Assembly: GCF_003172915.1 (NCBI RefSeq)
Contig: NZ_QGKU01000068.1
Span: 62,001-126,000, forward strand
From: Meridianimarinicoccus roseus
Lineage (GTDB): Bacteria; Pseudomonadota; Alphaproteobacteria; Rhodobacterales; Rhodobacteraceae
Reading direction: 5' to 3'
DNA length: 64,000 nt
Made by a program: the position numbers and the translations under genes
Shown here: positions 37,025-51,094 of the stretch, piece by piece
Layout: each line of letters opens with the position of its first letter
Numbering within the stretch: the first letter of the stretch is position 1
Notes under the pieces: model-generated
The model's input: only the letters and a program-made list of their open reading frames with translations
What the model was told of the DNA's origin: nothing
Databases searched by the model: none

Positions 37025-39346
37025 TCAGTCGGCTGTCAGCAAGGGTGGACGCTTGCTCGACAGCCGGGCGTTTTCCGGCGGAAGCGTTTCAAGGTGGATT
37101 TCACCGTCGCGGACTTCGACCCGAACGATGCCACCCTTGGCAAGCTTGCCGAACAGCAACTCTTCGGCCAGCGGCTTCTTGATATGCTCCTGGATCACGC
37201 GGCCTAGCGGACGTGCCCCCATCTTGTCGTCGTAACCTTTGGTGCCCAGCCACTCGGCAGCTTCCGGCGTCAGTTCGATCGACACGTTGCGATCCATCAA
37301 CTGGGCTTCGAGTTGCAGCACGAACTTCTCCACCACCTGCATGATCACCTCCTGCGGCAGCGGACGGAAGCTGATCACCGCGTCAAGGCGATTGCGGAAC
37401 TCGGGCGTGAAGATACGCTCGATCGCGGCGGTGTCCTCGCCCTCGCGGCGGTCGCGACCGAAACCGATGGCCGCTTTTGCCTGTTCGGCCGCACCGGCGT
37501 TCGAGGTCATGATAAGGATCACGTTCGAGAAATCGACCTGACGGCCGTTGTGGTCGGTCAGCTTGCCGTGGTCCATAACCTGCAACAGAATGTTGTAGAC
37601 ATCCGGGTGCGCCTTCTCGATCTCGTCCAGCAACAAGACGCAATGCGGATGCTGGTCCACACCATCGGTCAGCATGCCACCCTGGTCAAAGCCGACATAG
37701 CCCGGCGGTGCACCGATCAGGCGCGAGACGGCGTGCTTTTCCATGTACTCCGACATGTCGAAGCGCAACAATTCCACTCCGAGCGAGTCCGAAAGCTGCT
37801 TGGCCACTTCGGTCTTTCCGACGCCGGTAGGTCCGGCGAACAGGTAGTTCCCGATCGGCTTTCCCGGTTCGCGGAGCCCGGCTCGTGATAGCTTGATCGC
37901 CGAGGACAGTGCCACGATGGCATCATCCTGCCCGAACACGACCCGCTTCAACGTACTTTCGAGGTCGCGAAGCACTTCAGCATCGTCCTTGGACACGTTC
38001 TTGGGAGGGATTCGTGCGATCTTGGCCACCACGGCCTCGATCTCCTTGGCGCCAATGGTCTTGCGGCGTCGGCTTTCAGCCACGAGGTGCTGTGCGGCTC
38101 CCGCTTCGTCGATCACATCGATCGCTTTGTCGGGGAGCTTGCGATCATTGATATAGCGCGCCGAAAGTTCCACCGCCGTGCGGATCGCGTCCGAGGTGTA
38201 GCGGATATCGTGATGCGTCTCGAAATAGGGCTTCAGCCCTTTCAGGATCTTCACAGTGTCATCGACAGACGGTTCAGCAACATCGATCTTCTGGAACCGG
38301 CGGCTCAGCGCTCGGTCCTTTTCGAAATGCTGGCGGAACTCCTTGTAGGTGGTGGACCCCATGCATCGCAGCTTGCCGCCCTGCAGCGCGGGCTTTAGCA
38401 GATTGGACGCATCCATCGCACCACCCGACGTGGCACCTGCTCCAATCACGGTGTGAATCTCGTCGATGAACAGAATCGCGTCAGGATGCTCTTCCAACTC
38501 GCTGACCACGGCCTTCAGGCGCTCTTCGAAATCGCCCCGATACCGCGTGCCGGCGAGCAGCGCGCCCATGTCCAGCGAAAAGATCGTCGCGCCGGACAGT
38601 ACATCGGGCGTTTCGCCCTGCACGATCTTGCGCGCGAGTCCTTCGGCGATGGCGGTCTTGCCGACGCCCGGATCACCCACCAGAAGCGGGTTGTTCTTGC
38701 GGCGGCGGCACAGCACCTGAATACAGCGCTCAACCTCGGATTCGCGTCCGATCAGTGGATCGACCTCACCCTTCATCGACTTCGCATTCAGGTCCACGCA
38801 GTATTTGCCGAGCGCCGATTCCTTACCATCAGCCTCGGTAGCCTGGGCCGTTTCCTCTTCGTAATCGGTCGCACCCTTCACCGGACGGCTTTCGCCAAAA
38901 TTCGGATCCTTGGCGACGCCATGCGCGATGAAATTCACCGCATCGTAGCGGGTCATTTCCTGTTCCTGAAGGAAGAAGGCCGCGTTGCTTTCGCGTTCGG
39001 CGAAGATCGCGACCAGCACGTTCGCGCCTGTCACCTCCGTCCGGCCCGAGGACTGAACATGGATCGCCGCGCGCTGAATCACGCGCTGGAATGCCGCCGT
39101 CGGAACAGCTTCGGAACCGTCCACGTCGGTTTCAAGGGTCGACAGCTCCTCGTCGATGAATTCGACCAGCGTGGTCTTGAGCGTCTGCAGGTCGACACCG
39201 CAGGCCTGCATGACCTTGGCCGCGTTCGGCTCGTCGATCAGGGCAAGCAGCAGGTGTTCAAGCGTGGCCAGTTCGTGGCGACGGGAATTCGCCAAGGCCA
39301 GAGCCGCATGAATGGCTTGTTCAAGCGTATTCGAAAATGACGGCAC
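37025..39346 (-). CDS. clpA: ATP-dependent Clp protease ATP-binding subunit ClpA
   Basis: AAA+ unfoldase that feeds substrates to ClpP. The 773-residue protein has the ClpA N-domain ([19 protein letters not shown] and [15 protein letters not shown]), a first AAA+ module ([13 protein letters not shown] near residue 225) and a second ([14 protein letters not shown] near 503), followed by the C-terminal small domain with the ClpP loop region. I chose GTG at 39346 because AAGGAG stands eight bases upstream and [10 protein letters not shown] is the family start. clpS, often adjacent, is not seen here. The coding frame stays open upstream but is not family-like. Confidence 0.95.
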   Translation of the reverse strand: MPSFSNTLEQAIHAALALANSRRHELATLEHLLLALIDEPNAAKVMQACGVDLQTLKTTLVEFIDEELSTLETDVDGSEAVPTAAFQRVIQRAAIHVQSSGRTEVTGANVLVAIFAERESNAAFFLQEQEMTRYDAVNFIAHGVAKDPNFGESRPVKGATDYEEETAQATEADGKESALGKYCVDLNAKSMKGEVDPLIGRESEVERCIQVLCRRRKNNPLLVGDPGVGKTAIAEGLARKIVQGETPDVLSGATIFSLDMGALLAGTRYRGDFEERLKAVVSELEEHPDAILFIDEIHTVIGAGATSGGAMDASNLLKPALQGGKLRCMGSTTYKEFRQHFEKDRALSRRFQKIDVAEPSVDDTVKILKGLKPYFETHHDIRYTSDAIRTAVELSARYINDRKLPDKAIDVIDEAGAAQHLVAESRRRKTIGAKEIEAVVAKIARIPPKNVSKDDAEVLRDLESTLKRVVFGQDDAIVALSSAIKLSRAGLREPGKPIGNYLFAGPTGVGKTEVAKQLSDSLGVELLRFDMSEYMEKHAVSRLIGAPPGYVGFDQGGMLTDGVDQHPHCVLLLDEIEKAHPDVYNILLQVMDHGKLTDHNGRQVDFSNVILIMTSNAGAAEQAKAAIGFGRDRREGEDTAAIERIFTPEFRNRLDAVISFRPLPQEVIMQVVEKFVLQLEAQLMDRNVSIELTPEAAEWLGTKGYDDKMGARPLGRVIQEHIKKPLAEELLFGKLAKGGIVRVEVRDGEIHLETLPPENARLSSKRPPLLTAD

Positions 39347-39529
39347 GAGACGTGCTCCTTTCAGTCGGGGCGGCGACGCAGGACGGCACCACCGTGGGCT
39401 CATGATCTTAAAGTTTGGTTTTCCGGCGCAACCTTCAAGTCTTTTTTCCTCACCGTCCCGGCATTGACCTTTCGGAACCGGCGCCCATGCATTGTGCATC
39501 GCTGCCCCTGCGGTCCGCCCAAATTTTAG

Positions 39530-40297
39530 TCAAAAGGCGTCTTTCAGGGCGCGTGTGCGCGCGAACACATCCACATCCGATGCATTTTCCATGCCGAGAG
39601 CGGCCTTCAATGCCGGATCCGACGCGCGGAGGAACGGATTTGTGGCCTTTTCGAGCCCAAGCCGGGTCGGAACCGTCGCAAGTCCCTTGGCGCGGGCCGC
39701 CGTCACTTCCTCCGCGCGGCGGCGCAGTGCGTCGGGCACATCGCCGAGACTTAGCGCGAAGGCTGCGTTGGCCTTGGTATACTCGTGTCCGGAACAAACG
39801 ATCGTGTCCTCGGGCAGGTCCGCCATTGCGCCAAGGCTGCCCCACATCTGTTCGGGCGTGCCTTCGAACAGCCGCCCACACCCAAGCGCCATAAGGCTGT
39901 CGCCGGAAAACAGCAGGTTCGACGGTGCCATGAAATACGCGATATGGCCAACGGTATGTCCCGGCACGTCGATCACGCGGACCGTGTCGTCGCCGAAGCG
40001 TTCGTCGCGGCCCGGCTCCACCGGACGGTCCAGCGGCGGCAGGCGATGTGCGTCCTGCGCGGCACCCCACACGGCGGCGCCGGTGGCGGCGCGCAGTGTC
40101 TCCACCCCGCCGACATGGTCGTGGTGGTGATGGGTCAGCAGGATGTCGGTCAACGCCCAGCCGCGCTCCTCCAGCGCGGCCTGCACCGGTCCCGCGTCTG
40201 GCACATCCACCACTGCCGTGGCCCCGCTGCCCGCGTCATGAACGAGATATGCGTAGTTGTCGGACAGGCAGGCAATCGTGACCAGGGTAAGGGGCAT
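39530..40297 (-). CDS. gloB: Hydroxyacylglutathione hydrolase (glyoxalase II)
   Basis: Hydrolyses S-lactoylglutathione to lactate and glutathione in methylglyoxal detoxification. The 255-residue protein has the binuclear metal motif [10 protein letters not shown] (residues 55-64), [10 protein letters not shown] near 115, [18 protein letters not shown] near 133, and SGHEYTKAN near 170. The C-terminal glutathione-binding part ends in NPFLRASDP, and all are normal for GloB. The ATG at 40297 follows GCGGAGCG; an in-frame ATG ten codons earlier is less likely. It is divergent from the methyltransferase gene. Confidence 0.96.
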   Translation of the reverse strand: MPLTLVTIACLSDNYAYLVHDAGSGATAVVDVPDAGPVQAALEERGWALTDILLTHHHHDHVGGVETLRAATGAAVWGAAQDAHRLPPLDRPVEPGRDERFGDDTVRVIDVPGHTVGHIAYFMAPSNLLFSGDSLMALGCGRLFEGTPEQMWGSLGAMADLPEDTIVCSGHEYTKANAAFALSLGDVPDALRRRAEEVTAARAKGLATVPTRLGLEKATNPFLRASDPALKAALGMENASDVDVFARTRALKDAF

Positions 40298-40359
40298 GGC
40301 GTTTCGCTCCGCATTGGGTATGGTCACCCCACGCTACGTCGGCAAGCAGGGGCGCCGCA

Positions 40360-41175
40360 ATGCATCTCGACGTTCAGGACCTGAAAACCTTCTATTACCG
40401 CACGCGGCTCGGACGGGCGGCGCAACGCGTGATCCGCGACCGCGTGGTCGCGCATTGGGGCGACACGAAGGGTCACACGGTCGTGGGCTTCGGCTTCGCG
40501 GTGCCGGTGCTGCGTCCGTTCCTTAAGTCCGCGCGGCGAGTGATTGGCCTGATGCCCGCACCGCAGGGCGTGATGGCCTGGCCTGCGGGCCTGCAGAACG
40601 TGTCGGTGCTTTGCGAGGACGCGCTCTGGCCGCTGCCGACCGGCATGGTGGACAGGTTGGTGATGTTGCACGGACTGGAAACGTCCGAAAATCCCTCGGC
40701 GCTGCTGGACGAGGTGACCCGCGTCCTGGGGCCGGGCGGGCGGGCCTTGGTCGTGGTGCCGAACCGCGCGGGGCTTTGGGCGCGCAGTGATCAGACGCCG
40801 TTCGGCTATGGGCGGCCCTACAGCCTCGGGCAGCTCGAAGCGCAGCTGAAGCGGCACGGGTTTCGCGCCGAAAGTCACGAGGTCGCGCTGTTCCAGCCGC
40901 CATCGCACCGGCCTTTCTGGCTGAAGACCGGCGCGTTTTGCGAACGTGTCGGGCACCGGCTTTCAAATCGCTATGCAGGCGGCGTGCTGATCGTGGATGC
41001 CGTCAAGGAGGGTGCACCGGTCAGCGGCACTCCGGTGCGTGACGCTATGCCGGACCCGCTTCGTGTTCTGGAAGGGATCGGCCAGCCGGCCCGCGCCGGT
41101 GTTTCCGCTAGCATCCTTCCGGCGCGCACGACCAACCCCGCGAAAGGAATCATGGTGCGGCGCGCGGCCTTTTGA
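40360..41175 (+). CDS. SAM-dependent class I methyltransferase
   Basis: A 271-residue protein with a Methyltransf_11-like core: the glycine-rich SAM loop is degenerate ([18 protein letters not shown] near residue 38), and the acidic strand and the [20 protein letters not shown] segment near 128 are clear. The substrate is unknown. The last 60 residues ([11 protein letters not shown] and onward) look like a tail without a fold. It is divergent from gloB with 62 bases between starts, an arrangement I recall from relatives. No metabolic link to glyoxalase is proven. Confidence 0.82.
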   Translation: MHLDVQDLKTFYYRTRLGRAAQRVIRDRVVAHWGDTKGHTVVGFGFAVPVLRPFLKSARRVIGLMPAPQGVMAWPAGLQNVSVLCEDALWPLPTGMVDRLVMLHGLETSENPSALLDEVTRVLGPGGRALVVVPNRAGLWARSDQTPFGYGRPYSLGQLEAQLKRHGFRAESHEVALFQPPSHRPFWLKTGAFCERVGHRLSNRYAGGVLIVDAVKEGAPVSGTPVRDAMPDPLRVLEGIGQPARAGVSASILPARTTNPAKGIMVRRAAF

Positions 41176-41271
41176 AATAAATGTTGTGCGGCGTGTTGCG
41201 CATAGGGTCGCACCCTTGGCAAAACCTTGCAGCTAAGGGTCGGGAAGCCGTTTTCAGGGCGCGTTGAGCGG

Positions 41272-41300
41272 TTGCCTGCGCACAAGCGCTTTGCTACACC
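41272..41300 (+). promoter_or_regulatory. Candidate promoter of the atpHAGDC operon
   Basis: TTGCCT (41272-41277) and TACACC (41295-41300) are separated by 17 bases, within the 218-base gap between the methyltransferase and atpH. The -10 box is weak. Nothing else coding is visible in the gap. Confidence 0.35.
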
Positions 41301-41393
41301 CACGCTGATTTTGACGGCATCGTGAGCATGCGGGCCGCAGACCTCGCCCGGCCTGTATGTTCAGGTTCGGGCCAAGACATCGAAAGGGTGGAC

Positions 41394-41954
41394 GTGTCCG
41401 AACCAGCTTCGATTTCCACGGGCATAGCCGAACGCTATGCCAAGGCCATGTTTGAACTGGCCCAGTCCGACAACCAGATCGACGCGCTCGAGTCCGATAT
41501 CGACGCGCTCGATGCTGCGCTTGCCGAAAGCCCCGAATTCGCCGACCTGGTGAAATCGCCGCTTTATTCGCGCAAGACCCAGCAGGATGCCGTGACTGCC
41601 CTTGCATCGGCCATGGGACTGTCGGCGCTGGCGTCGAACACTCTGGCGCTGATGGCGTCGAAACGGCGGCTGTTCGTGCTGCCGCAACTCGTGCGCGCGC
41701 TGCGCGAGATGATCGCCGACGAAAAGGGCGTCGTTACAGCCGAGGTCGCCGCGGCGACCGCGCTAAGCGAAGAACAGACACGCAAGCTGGCCGAAACGCT
41801 GAAGGCGAAGGTCGGCAAGGACGTGACTATCAAAACGACCGTGGATGAAAGCCTCATCGGCGGTCTTGTCGTCAAGGTGGGCTCGCGGATGATCGACATG
41901 TCGGTCGCCGCCAAGCTTGCGAACCTCCAGCATGCAATGAAAGAGGTCGGATAA
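41394..41954 (+). CDS. atpH: F0F1 ATP synthase subunit delta
   Basis: Stalk subunit that joins the F1 head to the peripheral stalk (homologue of mitochondrial OSCP). The 186-residue protein has the typical [13 protein letters not shown] start and the conserved C-terminal segment [24 protein letters not shown] at 41394 follows GAAAGGG and gives the usual length; the frame stays open back to 41322. It leads the F1 operon. The F0 genes are not in this window, as expected for alphaproteobacteria, where F0 and F1 operons are separate. Confidence 0.96.
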   Translation: MSEPASISTGIAERYAKAMFELAQSDNQIDALESDIDALDAALAESPEFADLVKSPLYSRKTQQDAVTALASAMGLSALASNTLALMASKRRLFVLPQLVRALREMIADEKGVVTAEVAAATALSEEQTRKLAETLKAKVGKDVTIKTTVDESLIGGLVVKVGSRMIDMSVAAKLANLQHAMKEVG

Positions 41955-41955
41955 C

Positions 41956-43494
<1,539 letters not shown>

Positions 43495-43516
43495 GCGGGG
43501 CCCGGAGGAACGCTGA

Positions 43517-45833
<2,317 letters not shown>

Positions 45834-45844
45834 AGGAGCCTTTG

Positions 45845-46240
45845 ATGGCCGATACAATGCAATTCGACCTCGTGTCGCCGGAGCGGAGCCTTGCTTCGCA
45901 CCCGGCGACGGCGGTGCAGATCCCGGCCGCCGAAGGCGACATGACAGCGATGCCGAACCATGCGCCGGTGCTGACCACGCTCCGGCCCGGCATCCTGTCG
46001 GTGACAGGGCCGGATGGCACGTCGGACTACGCCGTGACCGGTGGCTTCGCCGAGATCACACCGGAAGGCACGACGGTGCTGGCCGAACGCGCCTATGAAC
46101 GTCACGCGGACAACCGAGCCGCGATCGAGGCGCATCTCGAAGAAGCCCGCAAGGCCGCGACCGAGGTGGCGGGCGAGCACAAGGACGCCGCCGAGAAGTT
46201 CGTCGCTGATCTTGTTCACCTGCTTGACCACATGCAGTGA
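45845..46240 (+). CDS. atpC: F0F1 ATP synthase subunit epsilon
   Basis: Rotor-tip subunit that also can brake ATP hydrolysis. The 131-residue protein has the N-terminal beta-sandwich (FDLVSPERSLASHPATAVQIPAAEGDM, recognised by its SPE and PAxEGDM marks) and a shortened C-terminal helical part. ATG at 45845 is preceded by AAGGAGCC. It is the last gene of the operon; a strong terminator follows 33 bases later. Confidence 0.95.
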   Translation: MADTMQFDLVSPERSLASHPATAVQIPAAEGDMTAMPNHAPVLTTLRPGILSVTGPDGTSDYAVTGGFAEITPEGTTVLAERAYERHADNRAAIEAHLEEARKAATEVAGEHKDAAEKFVADLVHLLDHMQ

Positions 46241-46272
46241 TCCGCGGATCTTCCACAAAGTGACGCTGAATT

Positions 46273-46303
46273 ACCCTTGCTCTCCCGGGAGCGAGGGTTT
46301 TTT
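46273..46303 (+). terminator. Rho-independent terminator of the atp operon
   Basis: A 12-pair stem with two G-T pairs (46273 to 46297 arms around CCCGGG) is followed by six T residues (46298-46303). It stands 33 bases after the atpC stop. Confidence 0.9.
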
Positions 46304-46364
46304 CATTGGTTAACATGCGTGCGGATTCGGGCCGTGCCACTGGCAACAGATACAGGACATTCCC

Positions 46365-47834
46365 ATGCAGAAATTTCTAGCGATCCTGCTGCTGGCTCTC
46401 GGACTGGGGTTTGGAGTTATGGGCGCCGGTCCAGTGTCTGCGCAGGATACCACCGCAGCGGCTGACGCGGCGCCCGCCGCCGAGGATGCCCCTGCGGAGG
46501 ACGCCGCCCCGGCTTATCCCGAAGGTCTGTCGAACCAGGGCATCGCGCTGGACGAACTGAAATTGCGGGTGATCCCGCTGCGCGTCGACCAGCTGGAGGC
46601 ATTGGCGCAGGATTGGCTGGCCATCGTGCAACGGCAAACCCAGGCGGTGACCGACCTGCAGGTCCGCATGCTGAACACCGAGGGCGCTGCGCAGGACGAC
46701 CTGCGGGGTCGGCTGACCGAGGTCACGCAGCAGCGCGGCGAAGCGTTCCAGCGCTTCACGCTGGTGGTGGACAGCTTCGAGAAGAAGGGCGGCGACGCGG
46801 CCGTCGTGGCGCAGCTGCGCGCCTATCGCAGCGCGATCATCGTGGACGAGAAGCAGAACGCCGATTGGGAAACGCTGCTGGCGCAGGCGGTGAACTGGGC
46901 GCTTCAGCGCGACGGCGGTATCAAGCTCGCGATCCAGGTTGCAACCATCGCGGCCTCGTTCCTCGGGCTGCTGATCGTCGCACGCATGGCGCGCGGCTTC
47001 GCAAGGCGCGGCTTCTCGCGGGTGCGCAACCTGTCGAAGCTGTTGCAGGCCTTCCTTGCCATGATTGTCTACTGGATCACGATGGCCTTCGGCCTGATGG
47101 TCGTGCTGTCCATGCTGGGGATCGACATCACGCCTGTCTTCGCTCTGGTCGGCGGTCTGTCCTTCATCGCCGCCTTTGCCTTTCAGGACACGCTCGGCAA
47201 CCTCGCGGCGGGTCTTATGATCATGTTCAACCGCCCCTTCGACGAAGGCGACTACGTCACCGTCGCCGGTACGGGGGGCACGGTGAAGTCCGTGTCCGTC
47301 GTATCGACCACCGTGACGACCCCCGACAACCAGGTGATCGTGATCCCAAATTCCAAAGTCTGGGGCGACATCATTACGAACGTCACCGCCTCGGCCACTC
47401 GGCGCGTCGATCTGGTGTTCGGCATCAGCTACGAAGATAGCATCGCCGACGCGCAGCGCATCCTGGAACAGGTGGTGGCCGCGCACCCGATGGTTCTGGC
47501 CGACCCCGAACCGGTGATCCGTGTCAACGCGCTGGGGGCCAGTTCGGTCGATTTCATTTGCCGTCCCTGGGCCCGCAGCGGCGATTACTGGGCGGTCTAT
47601 TGGGATCTGACCCGCCAGGTGAAGGAAGCCTTCGATGCGGCCGGTATTTCCATCCCGTATCCACAGACCGACATGCACATCCATGTGCGCGATGCCGCCG
47701 CCGCCGGGGCGCTTGACGTGCCGCTGGTGGGTGCGGCGACACCCGGTATGGGCCGTCCAGCCGGGGCGCCGGACTTCCGCAGTGGCGATGACGGCGCAGA
47801 TGGCGCAGGCGATGCTGGAGAAGAGCGCGGCTAG
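46365..47834 (+). CDS. MscS-family mechanosensitive channel
   Basis: Predicted inner-membrane channel that opens under osmotic downshock. The 489-residue protein has a signal peptide (cut near VSAQD, residue 26) and an acidic Ala/Pro/Asp linker. A helical periplasmic domain of about 130 residues follows, then three membrane helices (about 190-290). The MscS pore helix and beta domain are clear (SFIAAFAFQDTLGNLAAGLM near 270, FNRPFDEGDYVTV), as is IVIPNSKVWGDIITN near 330. The C-terminal 40 residues are Gly/Asp-rich. The periplasmic extension makes it larger than E. coli MscS. Confidence 0.92.
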   Translation: MQKFLAILLLALGLGFGVMGAGPVSAQDTTAAADAAPAAEDAPAEDAAPAYPEGLSNQGIALDELKLRVIPLRVDQLEALAQDWLAIVQRQTQAVTDLQVRMLNTEGAAQDDLRGRLTEVTQQRGEAFQRFTLVVDSFEKKGGDAAVVAQLRAYRSAIIVDEKQNADWETLLAQAVNWALQRDGGIKLAIQVATIAASFLGLLIVARMARGFARRGFSRVRNLSKLLQAFLAMIVYWITMAFGLMVVLSMLGIDITPVFALVGGLSFIAAFAFQDTLGNLAAGLMIMFNRPFDEGDYVTVAGTGGTVKSVSVVSTTVTTPDNQVIVIPNSKVWGDIITNVTASATRRVDLVFGISYEDSIADAQRILEQVVAAHPMVLADPEPVIRVNALGASSVDFICRPWARSGDYWAVYWDLTRQVKEAFDAAGISIPYPQTDMHIHVRDAAAAGALDVPLVGAATPGMGRPAGAPDFRSGDDGADGAGDAGEERG

Positions 47835-47845
47835 GCGCCAGGCCG

Positions 47846-48586
47846 TCAGCTAAGACGGGCGGTCAGCCGGTCACACCCCGCGCCGACCGCCCGGTGCAAA
47901 AGTAACGTCAGCAGCGCAAGCACGGCGAGCGCGGCGAACATCAGGTCGATCTTCGCCCGTCCGTTTGCAAGCAGCATCAGGTAGCCCAGCCCCTGGCTGG
48001 CACCGACCCATTCCCCGATGATCGCGCCGATGGGCGCATAGACCGCCGCAAGCCGCAGCCCCGATGCAAGCGAGGGCAGAGCAGCGGGAACGCGGATGCG
48101 CCACAGCACTTGTCGGCGAGTGCCCTGCATGGAATGCGCAAGATCGAGCCAGCCGCGCGGCGTGCCCCGCAACCCGTCGAAGAAGGCCGAGGCGACTGGG
48201 AAATAGATGATCAGCACCGCCATGAGGATCTTGGACCCGATCCCGTAGCCCAGCCACAGGGTCAAGATCGGCGCAAGCGCGAAGACCGGAAGTGCCTGCG
48301 TCAGAACCAGCACCGGCCGCAAGAAGCGCCGGGCCAGCGGCGAGACGGCCATGTGCAGCGCCGTCGCCGCCCCAAGCACGGAGCCGAGCGCGAGGCCTGC
48401 CAGCACTTCGGTGAAGGTCACCGAGGCATGCCACGCGATCAGTGCGGCATTGTCGGCAAGCGCCGTGGCCACCCTAAGCGGGCCGGGCAGAATGAAAGGC
48501 GGCAGTCCCGCCACCGTCACCAGTGCCTGCCAGAACCCCAGCAAAACAAGGGCAACAAGCAGCCCGCTGCTGAACCGCGCGATCAT
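47846..48586 (-). CDS. thiX: ABC transporter permease for thiamine pyrimidine uptake (ThiX-like)
   Basis: Permease of the predicted ThiXYZ importer for a thiamine pyrimidine. The 246-residue protein has about six membrane helices and the EAA-type loop (DLAHSMQGTRRQVLWRIRVPAALPS) near residue 150, typical of the SsuC/ThiX group. It is last in the TPP-controlled operon. Its ATG overlaps the stop of the ATPase gene (ATGA). The substrate is assigned from the neighbouring thi genes and riboswitch, not from the permease itself. Confidence 0.88.
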   Translation of the reverse strand: MIARFSSGLLVALVLLGFWQALVTVAGLPPFILPGPLRVATALADNAALIAWHASVTFTEVLAGLALGSVLGAATALHMAVSPLARRFLRPVLVLTQALPVFALAPILTLWLGYGIGSKILMAVLIIYFPVASAFFDGLRGTPRGWLDLAHSMQGTRRQVLWRIRVPAALPSLASGLRLAAVYAPIGAIIGEWVGASQGLGYLMLLANGRAKIDLMFAALAVLALLTLLLHRAVGAGCDRLTARLS

Positions 48587-49395
48587 GACGCCGACCTCAG
48601 CCGGGCCAGCAGGCGTGCGCCGTAGGCCAGCGTTTCAGGATCATCGACCGGGCGGGGCGGCGGCGGGCCACCGGGCGTTGGCAGGTCCTGCAGCCTGCCG
48701 CTGGTGATCAGGCACAGCCGGTGCCCCAGTCGCGCGGCTTCCATCGGATCATGTGTCACCAGCAGAACCGTCCGCCCCGCGAGATGCCGCGCCGCAAGGT
48801 CTTGCATGTCGGCGCGGGTGCGCGCGTCGAGCGCGGAGAACGGTTCGTCCAGAAGTACGAAGTCTTTGTTTTCCATCAGGGTTCTGGCAAGCGCCGCGCG
48901 CTGGCGCTGCCCGCCGGACAGCCGAGAGGGCCGTTTTTCCGCATGCGCGGCAAGCCCCAGCGAACCGATCAGCGCGTCGATGCGCCCGGTGTCGGGCCGT
49001 TGCCCGCGCAGCCGCGCGCCAAGCGCCACGTTTCCGCGCAGATCTAGCCAGGGCAGCAACAGATCGTCCTGCGCCATGTAGGCTACGCGCCCTTCCAAGG
49101 CATTGCCATCGCTGGAATTTATCGATCCGTCGAAGCGCGAGCCGGTGTCCAGTCCGGCGATCAGTCGCAACAGCGTGGACTTGCCCGTGCCGGACGGCCC
49201 AAGAAGGCAGGTCCAGCCGCCGGGCACCAGATCGAGCGTCACGTTCTCCAGCAGGAGCGCGTCGCCGAAGCGCACCGATCCTGTCATCCGCAGGCCCGGC
49301 GCGTGGCCAGACGGGGCGCCGAACCCGGTGTCGGGATTCTGCAGGAGCCTTTTGGGAACCCCGTAGGAGTCCGCGCCCTCCGCGCCCTTTGTCAT
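48583..49395 (-). CDS. thiZ: ABC transporter ATP-binding protein (ThiZ-like)
   Basis: ATPase of the predicted pyrimidine importer. The 270-residue protein has Walker A GPSGTGKST near residue 67, a Q-loop (YMAQDDLLLPW), the signature LSGGQRQRAALART near 160, Walker B FVLLDEPFSALD and the switch histidine in LVTHDP. It has an extra 36 residues before the first usual Met (MTGSVRF). I keep the ATG at 49395 because it overlaps the tenA stop by four bases (ATGA), which suggests coupled translation. The next in-frame ATG is at about 49287. Confidence 0.9.
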   Translation of the reverse strand: MTKGAEGADSYGVPKRLLQNPDTGFGAPSGHAPGLRMTGSVRFGDALLLENVTLDLVPGGWTCLLGPSGTGKSTLLRLIAGLDTGSRFDGSINSSDGNALEGRVAYMAQDDLLLPWLDLRGNVALGARLRGQRPDTGRIDALIGSLGLAAHAEKRPSRLSGGQRQRAALARTLMENKDFVLLDEPFSALDARTRADMQDLAARHLAGRTVLLVTHDPMEAARLGHRLCLITSGRLQDLPTPGGPPPPRPVDDPETLAYGARLLARLRSAS

Positions 49396-50072
49396 CGCGC
49401 GTCCCAGCCCATCTGCCAGAAGTCCGCCTCCAGCCGGGTTGCGGCCGCGAAGCGTGCGCAGAGCGCGGGCCAGCGGGGCGATACCGCCGGGTCCGGGCCA
49501 AGCCGCGCGGCGATCACTCGGTCGATCAGCGCGCCGACCTCGGCGCAGGTCCGCTGGTAGTCCGTCCCGCCATAGGTCGCCACCCAGTCGGCATATGCCG
49601 GCGCGGCACCGGACGCCGCAAGCCGCGCGCCGATCTCGCCGTAACCCAGCACGCAGGGCGCGAGCGCGGCCAGAAGGTCGGCCATGTCGCCCGCGTGCCC
49701 GGCATCGAGCACGTAGCGCGTATAGGCAAGCGTCGCCGGCGCCTCGCGCGTGGCGGCAAGGTCGGCCTCGGTCAGACCGAGAGCGGCGCAGGTGGCGATG
49801 TGCAGGCGCATTTCGTCGTCGATCAGCGCGTGCACCGTGGCGGCGCAGGCGCGCATGTCGTCGATGCTGTCGGCCTTGGTCACCGCAAGGGCCCAGGCGC
49901 GGGCGAAATGCACCAGGAACAGGTAGTCCTGCCGCATGTAGCGCAGGAAGGCCGCGCGCGGCAGGCTGCCGTCGCCCAACCCCGTTACGAACGGATGGCC
50001 GGTATAGGCGGCCCAGTCCTTCGGGCAGGACGCGCGCCAGAGCGGGAAGGTCGCACCGTAGCTGTCAGTCAT
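49392..50072 (-). CDS. tenA: TenA-family thiaminase II / aminopyrimidine aminohydrolase
   Basis: Releases or recycles the thiamine pyrimidine: TenA enzymes turn aminopyrimidine from degraded thiamine into HMP. The 226-residue protein has the all-helical TenA pattern, with FVTGLGDGSLPRAAFLRYMRQDYLFL near residue 20 (seen as HPF and QDY marks), a conserved DDE in ALIDDEMRLH, the catalytic-type cysteine in ALAPCVLGYGEIG near 140 and a C-terminal glutamate. I chose ATG at 50072 (MTDSYGATF). It lies in the thi operon between thiY and thiZ. Confidence 0.92.
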   Translation of the reverse strand: MTDSYGATFPLWRASCPKDWAAYTGHPFVTGLGDGSLPRAAFLRYMRQDYLFLVHFARAWALAVTKADSIDDMRACAATVHALIDDEMRLHIATCAALGLTEADLAATREAPATLAYTRYVLDAGHAGDMADLLAALAPCVLGYGEIGARLAASGAAPAYADWVATYGGTDYQRTCAEVGALIDRVIAARLGPDPAVSPRWPALCARFAAATRLEADFWQMGWDAR

Positions 50073-50143
50073 CGCGGGCTGGTCTTTCGGTTGGTCCGTT
50101 CTGTTCAAAGCGGACGGGTCTGGCCGTTTTGGGGGCGTCGGCG

Positions 50144-51079
50144 TCACTGCGCGCCGAGATCCACGGCCAGCGCGCTGACCGGGCGCGTGCCATCGATCAG
50201 CCCGGCATCGCGCAGGAAGGCTTCGAAAGCGGCATAGCGGCCCGAGTCCAGCCCGGCCGGGGTGAGCGCGAGGCGCGGCCATGTGTCGGCCCATGCGCGC
50301 GTGTTCAATTCGTCCTGCAATTCGCGGGCGGTGCCCGAGAAGATCTGCCACGCCTCGTCCGGGTTGTTGACGATGAATTGTGTCGCCAGTTCGGTCGCGG
50401 CGAGGAAACGCCGGATCGCGTCCGCATTCATCCTGTCGGGATTGGCGACGTAGATCAGTTCGTCATAGGCGGGGATGCCATGTTCCTCCAGGTAGAAGCA
50501 GCGTCCCGGCACCCCTTCGATGTCCATCTGGTTCAGCTCGAAATTGCGAAAGGCGCCCAGCACCGCATCGACCTGCCCGGCCATCAGCGCGGGCGAGAGC
50601 GACCAGTTGACGTTCACGAGCGTGATGTCGTCCAGCGTCAGCCCGGCCTGCGCCAGAAGCGCGCTCAGAAGCGCCTCTTCCACGCCCGCAACGGAAAAGC
50701 CGACGCGGCGGCCCTTGAGGTCGGCCAGCGTGGCGACCGGACCGTCCTCCAGCACCAGAAGGCAGTTCAGCGGCGTGGCGACCAAAGTGCCGACGCGCAC
50801 CAGCGGCAGCCCCTCGGCGACCTGAAGGTGCAGTTGCGGCTGGTAGGACACGGCCATATCGGCGCGCCCGGCGGCAACCATCTTCGGCGGGTCGGCCGGG
50901 TCGGCGGGCGGGATCACCTCGACCTCGAGACCCTGGTCGGCGAAGTAGCCGCGTTCTTGCGCGACGATGATCGGTGCGTGGTCGGGGTTCACGAACCAGT
51001 CGAGGATCAGGGTCATCCGGTCCTGCGCTGAGGCGGGGGCGGCAGCCAGCAGGCACAGCAGGAGGGCAAGGGGTCTCAT
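50144..51079 (-). CDS. thiY: Periplasmic pyrimidine-binding protein (ThiY/NMT1-like)
   Basis: Solute-binding protein of the ThiXYZ importer. The 311-residue precursor has a Sec signal (LALLLCLLAAAPASAQ) and the NMT1/THI5-like fold: LDWFVNPDHAPIIVAQERGYF near residue 28 and GRADMAVSYQPQLHLQVAEG near 70. I prefer the ATG at 51079 to that at 51088, because the GAAGAAGG ribosome binding site touches the earlier one and is well placed for the later one. It starts 15 bases after the thiD stop. Confidence 0.88.
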   Translation of the reverse strand: MRPLALLLCLLAAAPASAQDRMTLILDWFVNPDHAPIIVAQERGYFADQGLEVEVIPPADPADPPKMVAAGRADMAVSYQPQLHLQVAEGLPLVRVGTLVATPLNCLLVLEDGPVATLADLKGRRVGFSVAGVEEALLSALLAQAGLTLDDITLVNVNWSLSPALMAGQVDAVLGAFRNFELNQMDIEGVPGRCFYLEEHGIPAYDELIYVANPDRMNADAIRRFLAATELATQFIVNNPDEAWQIFSGTARELQDELNTRAWADTWPRLALTPAGLDSGRYAAFEAFLRDAGLIDGTRPVSALAVDLGAQ

Positions 51080-51094
51080 CGGGGGCATCCTTCT

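Noticed and set aside
39405-39439. Heat-shock-type promoter (CTTGAAG) upstream of clpA on the minus strand
   Set aside because: The -10 candidates fit poorly in spacing and sequence, so I do not report it as a feature.
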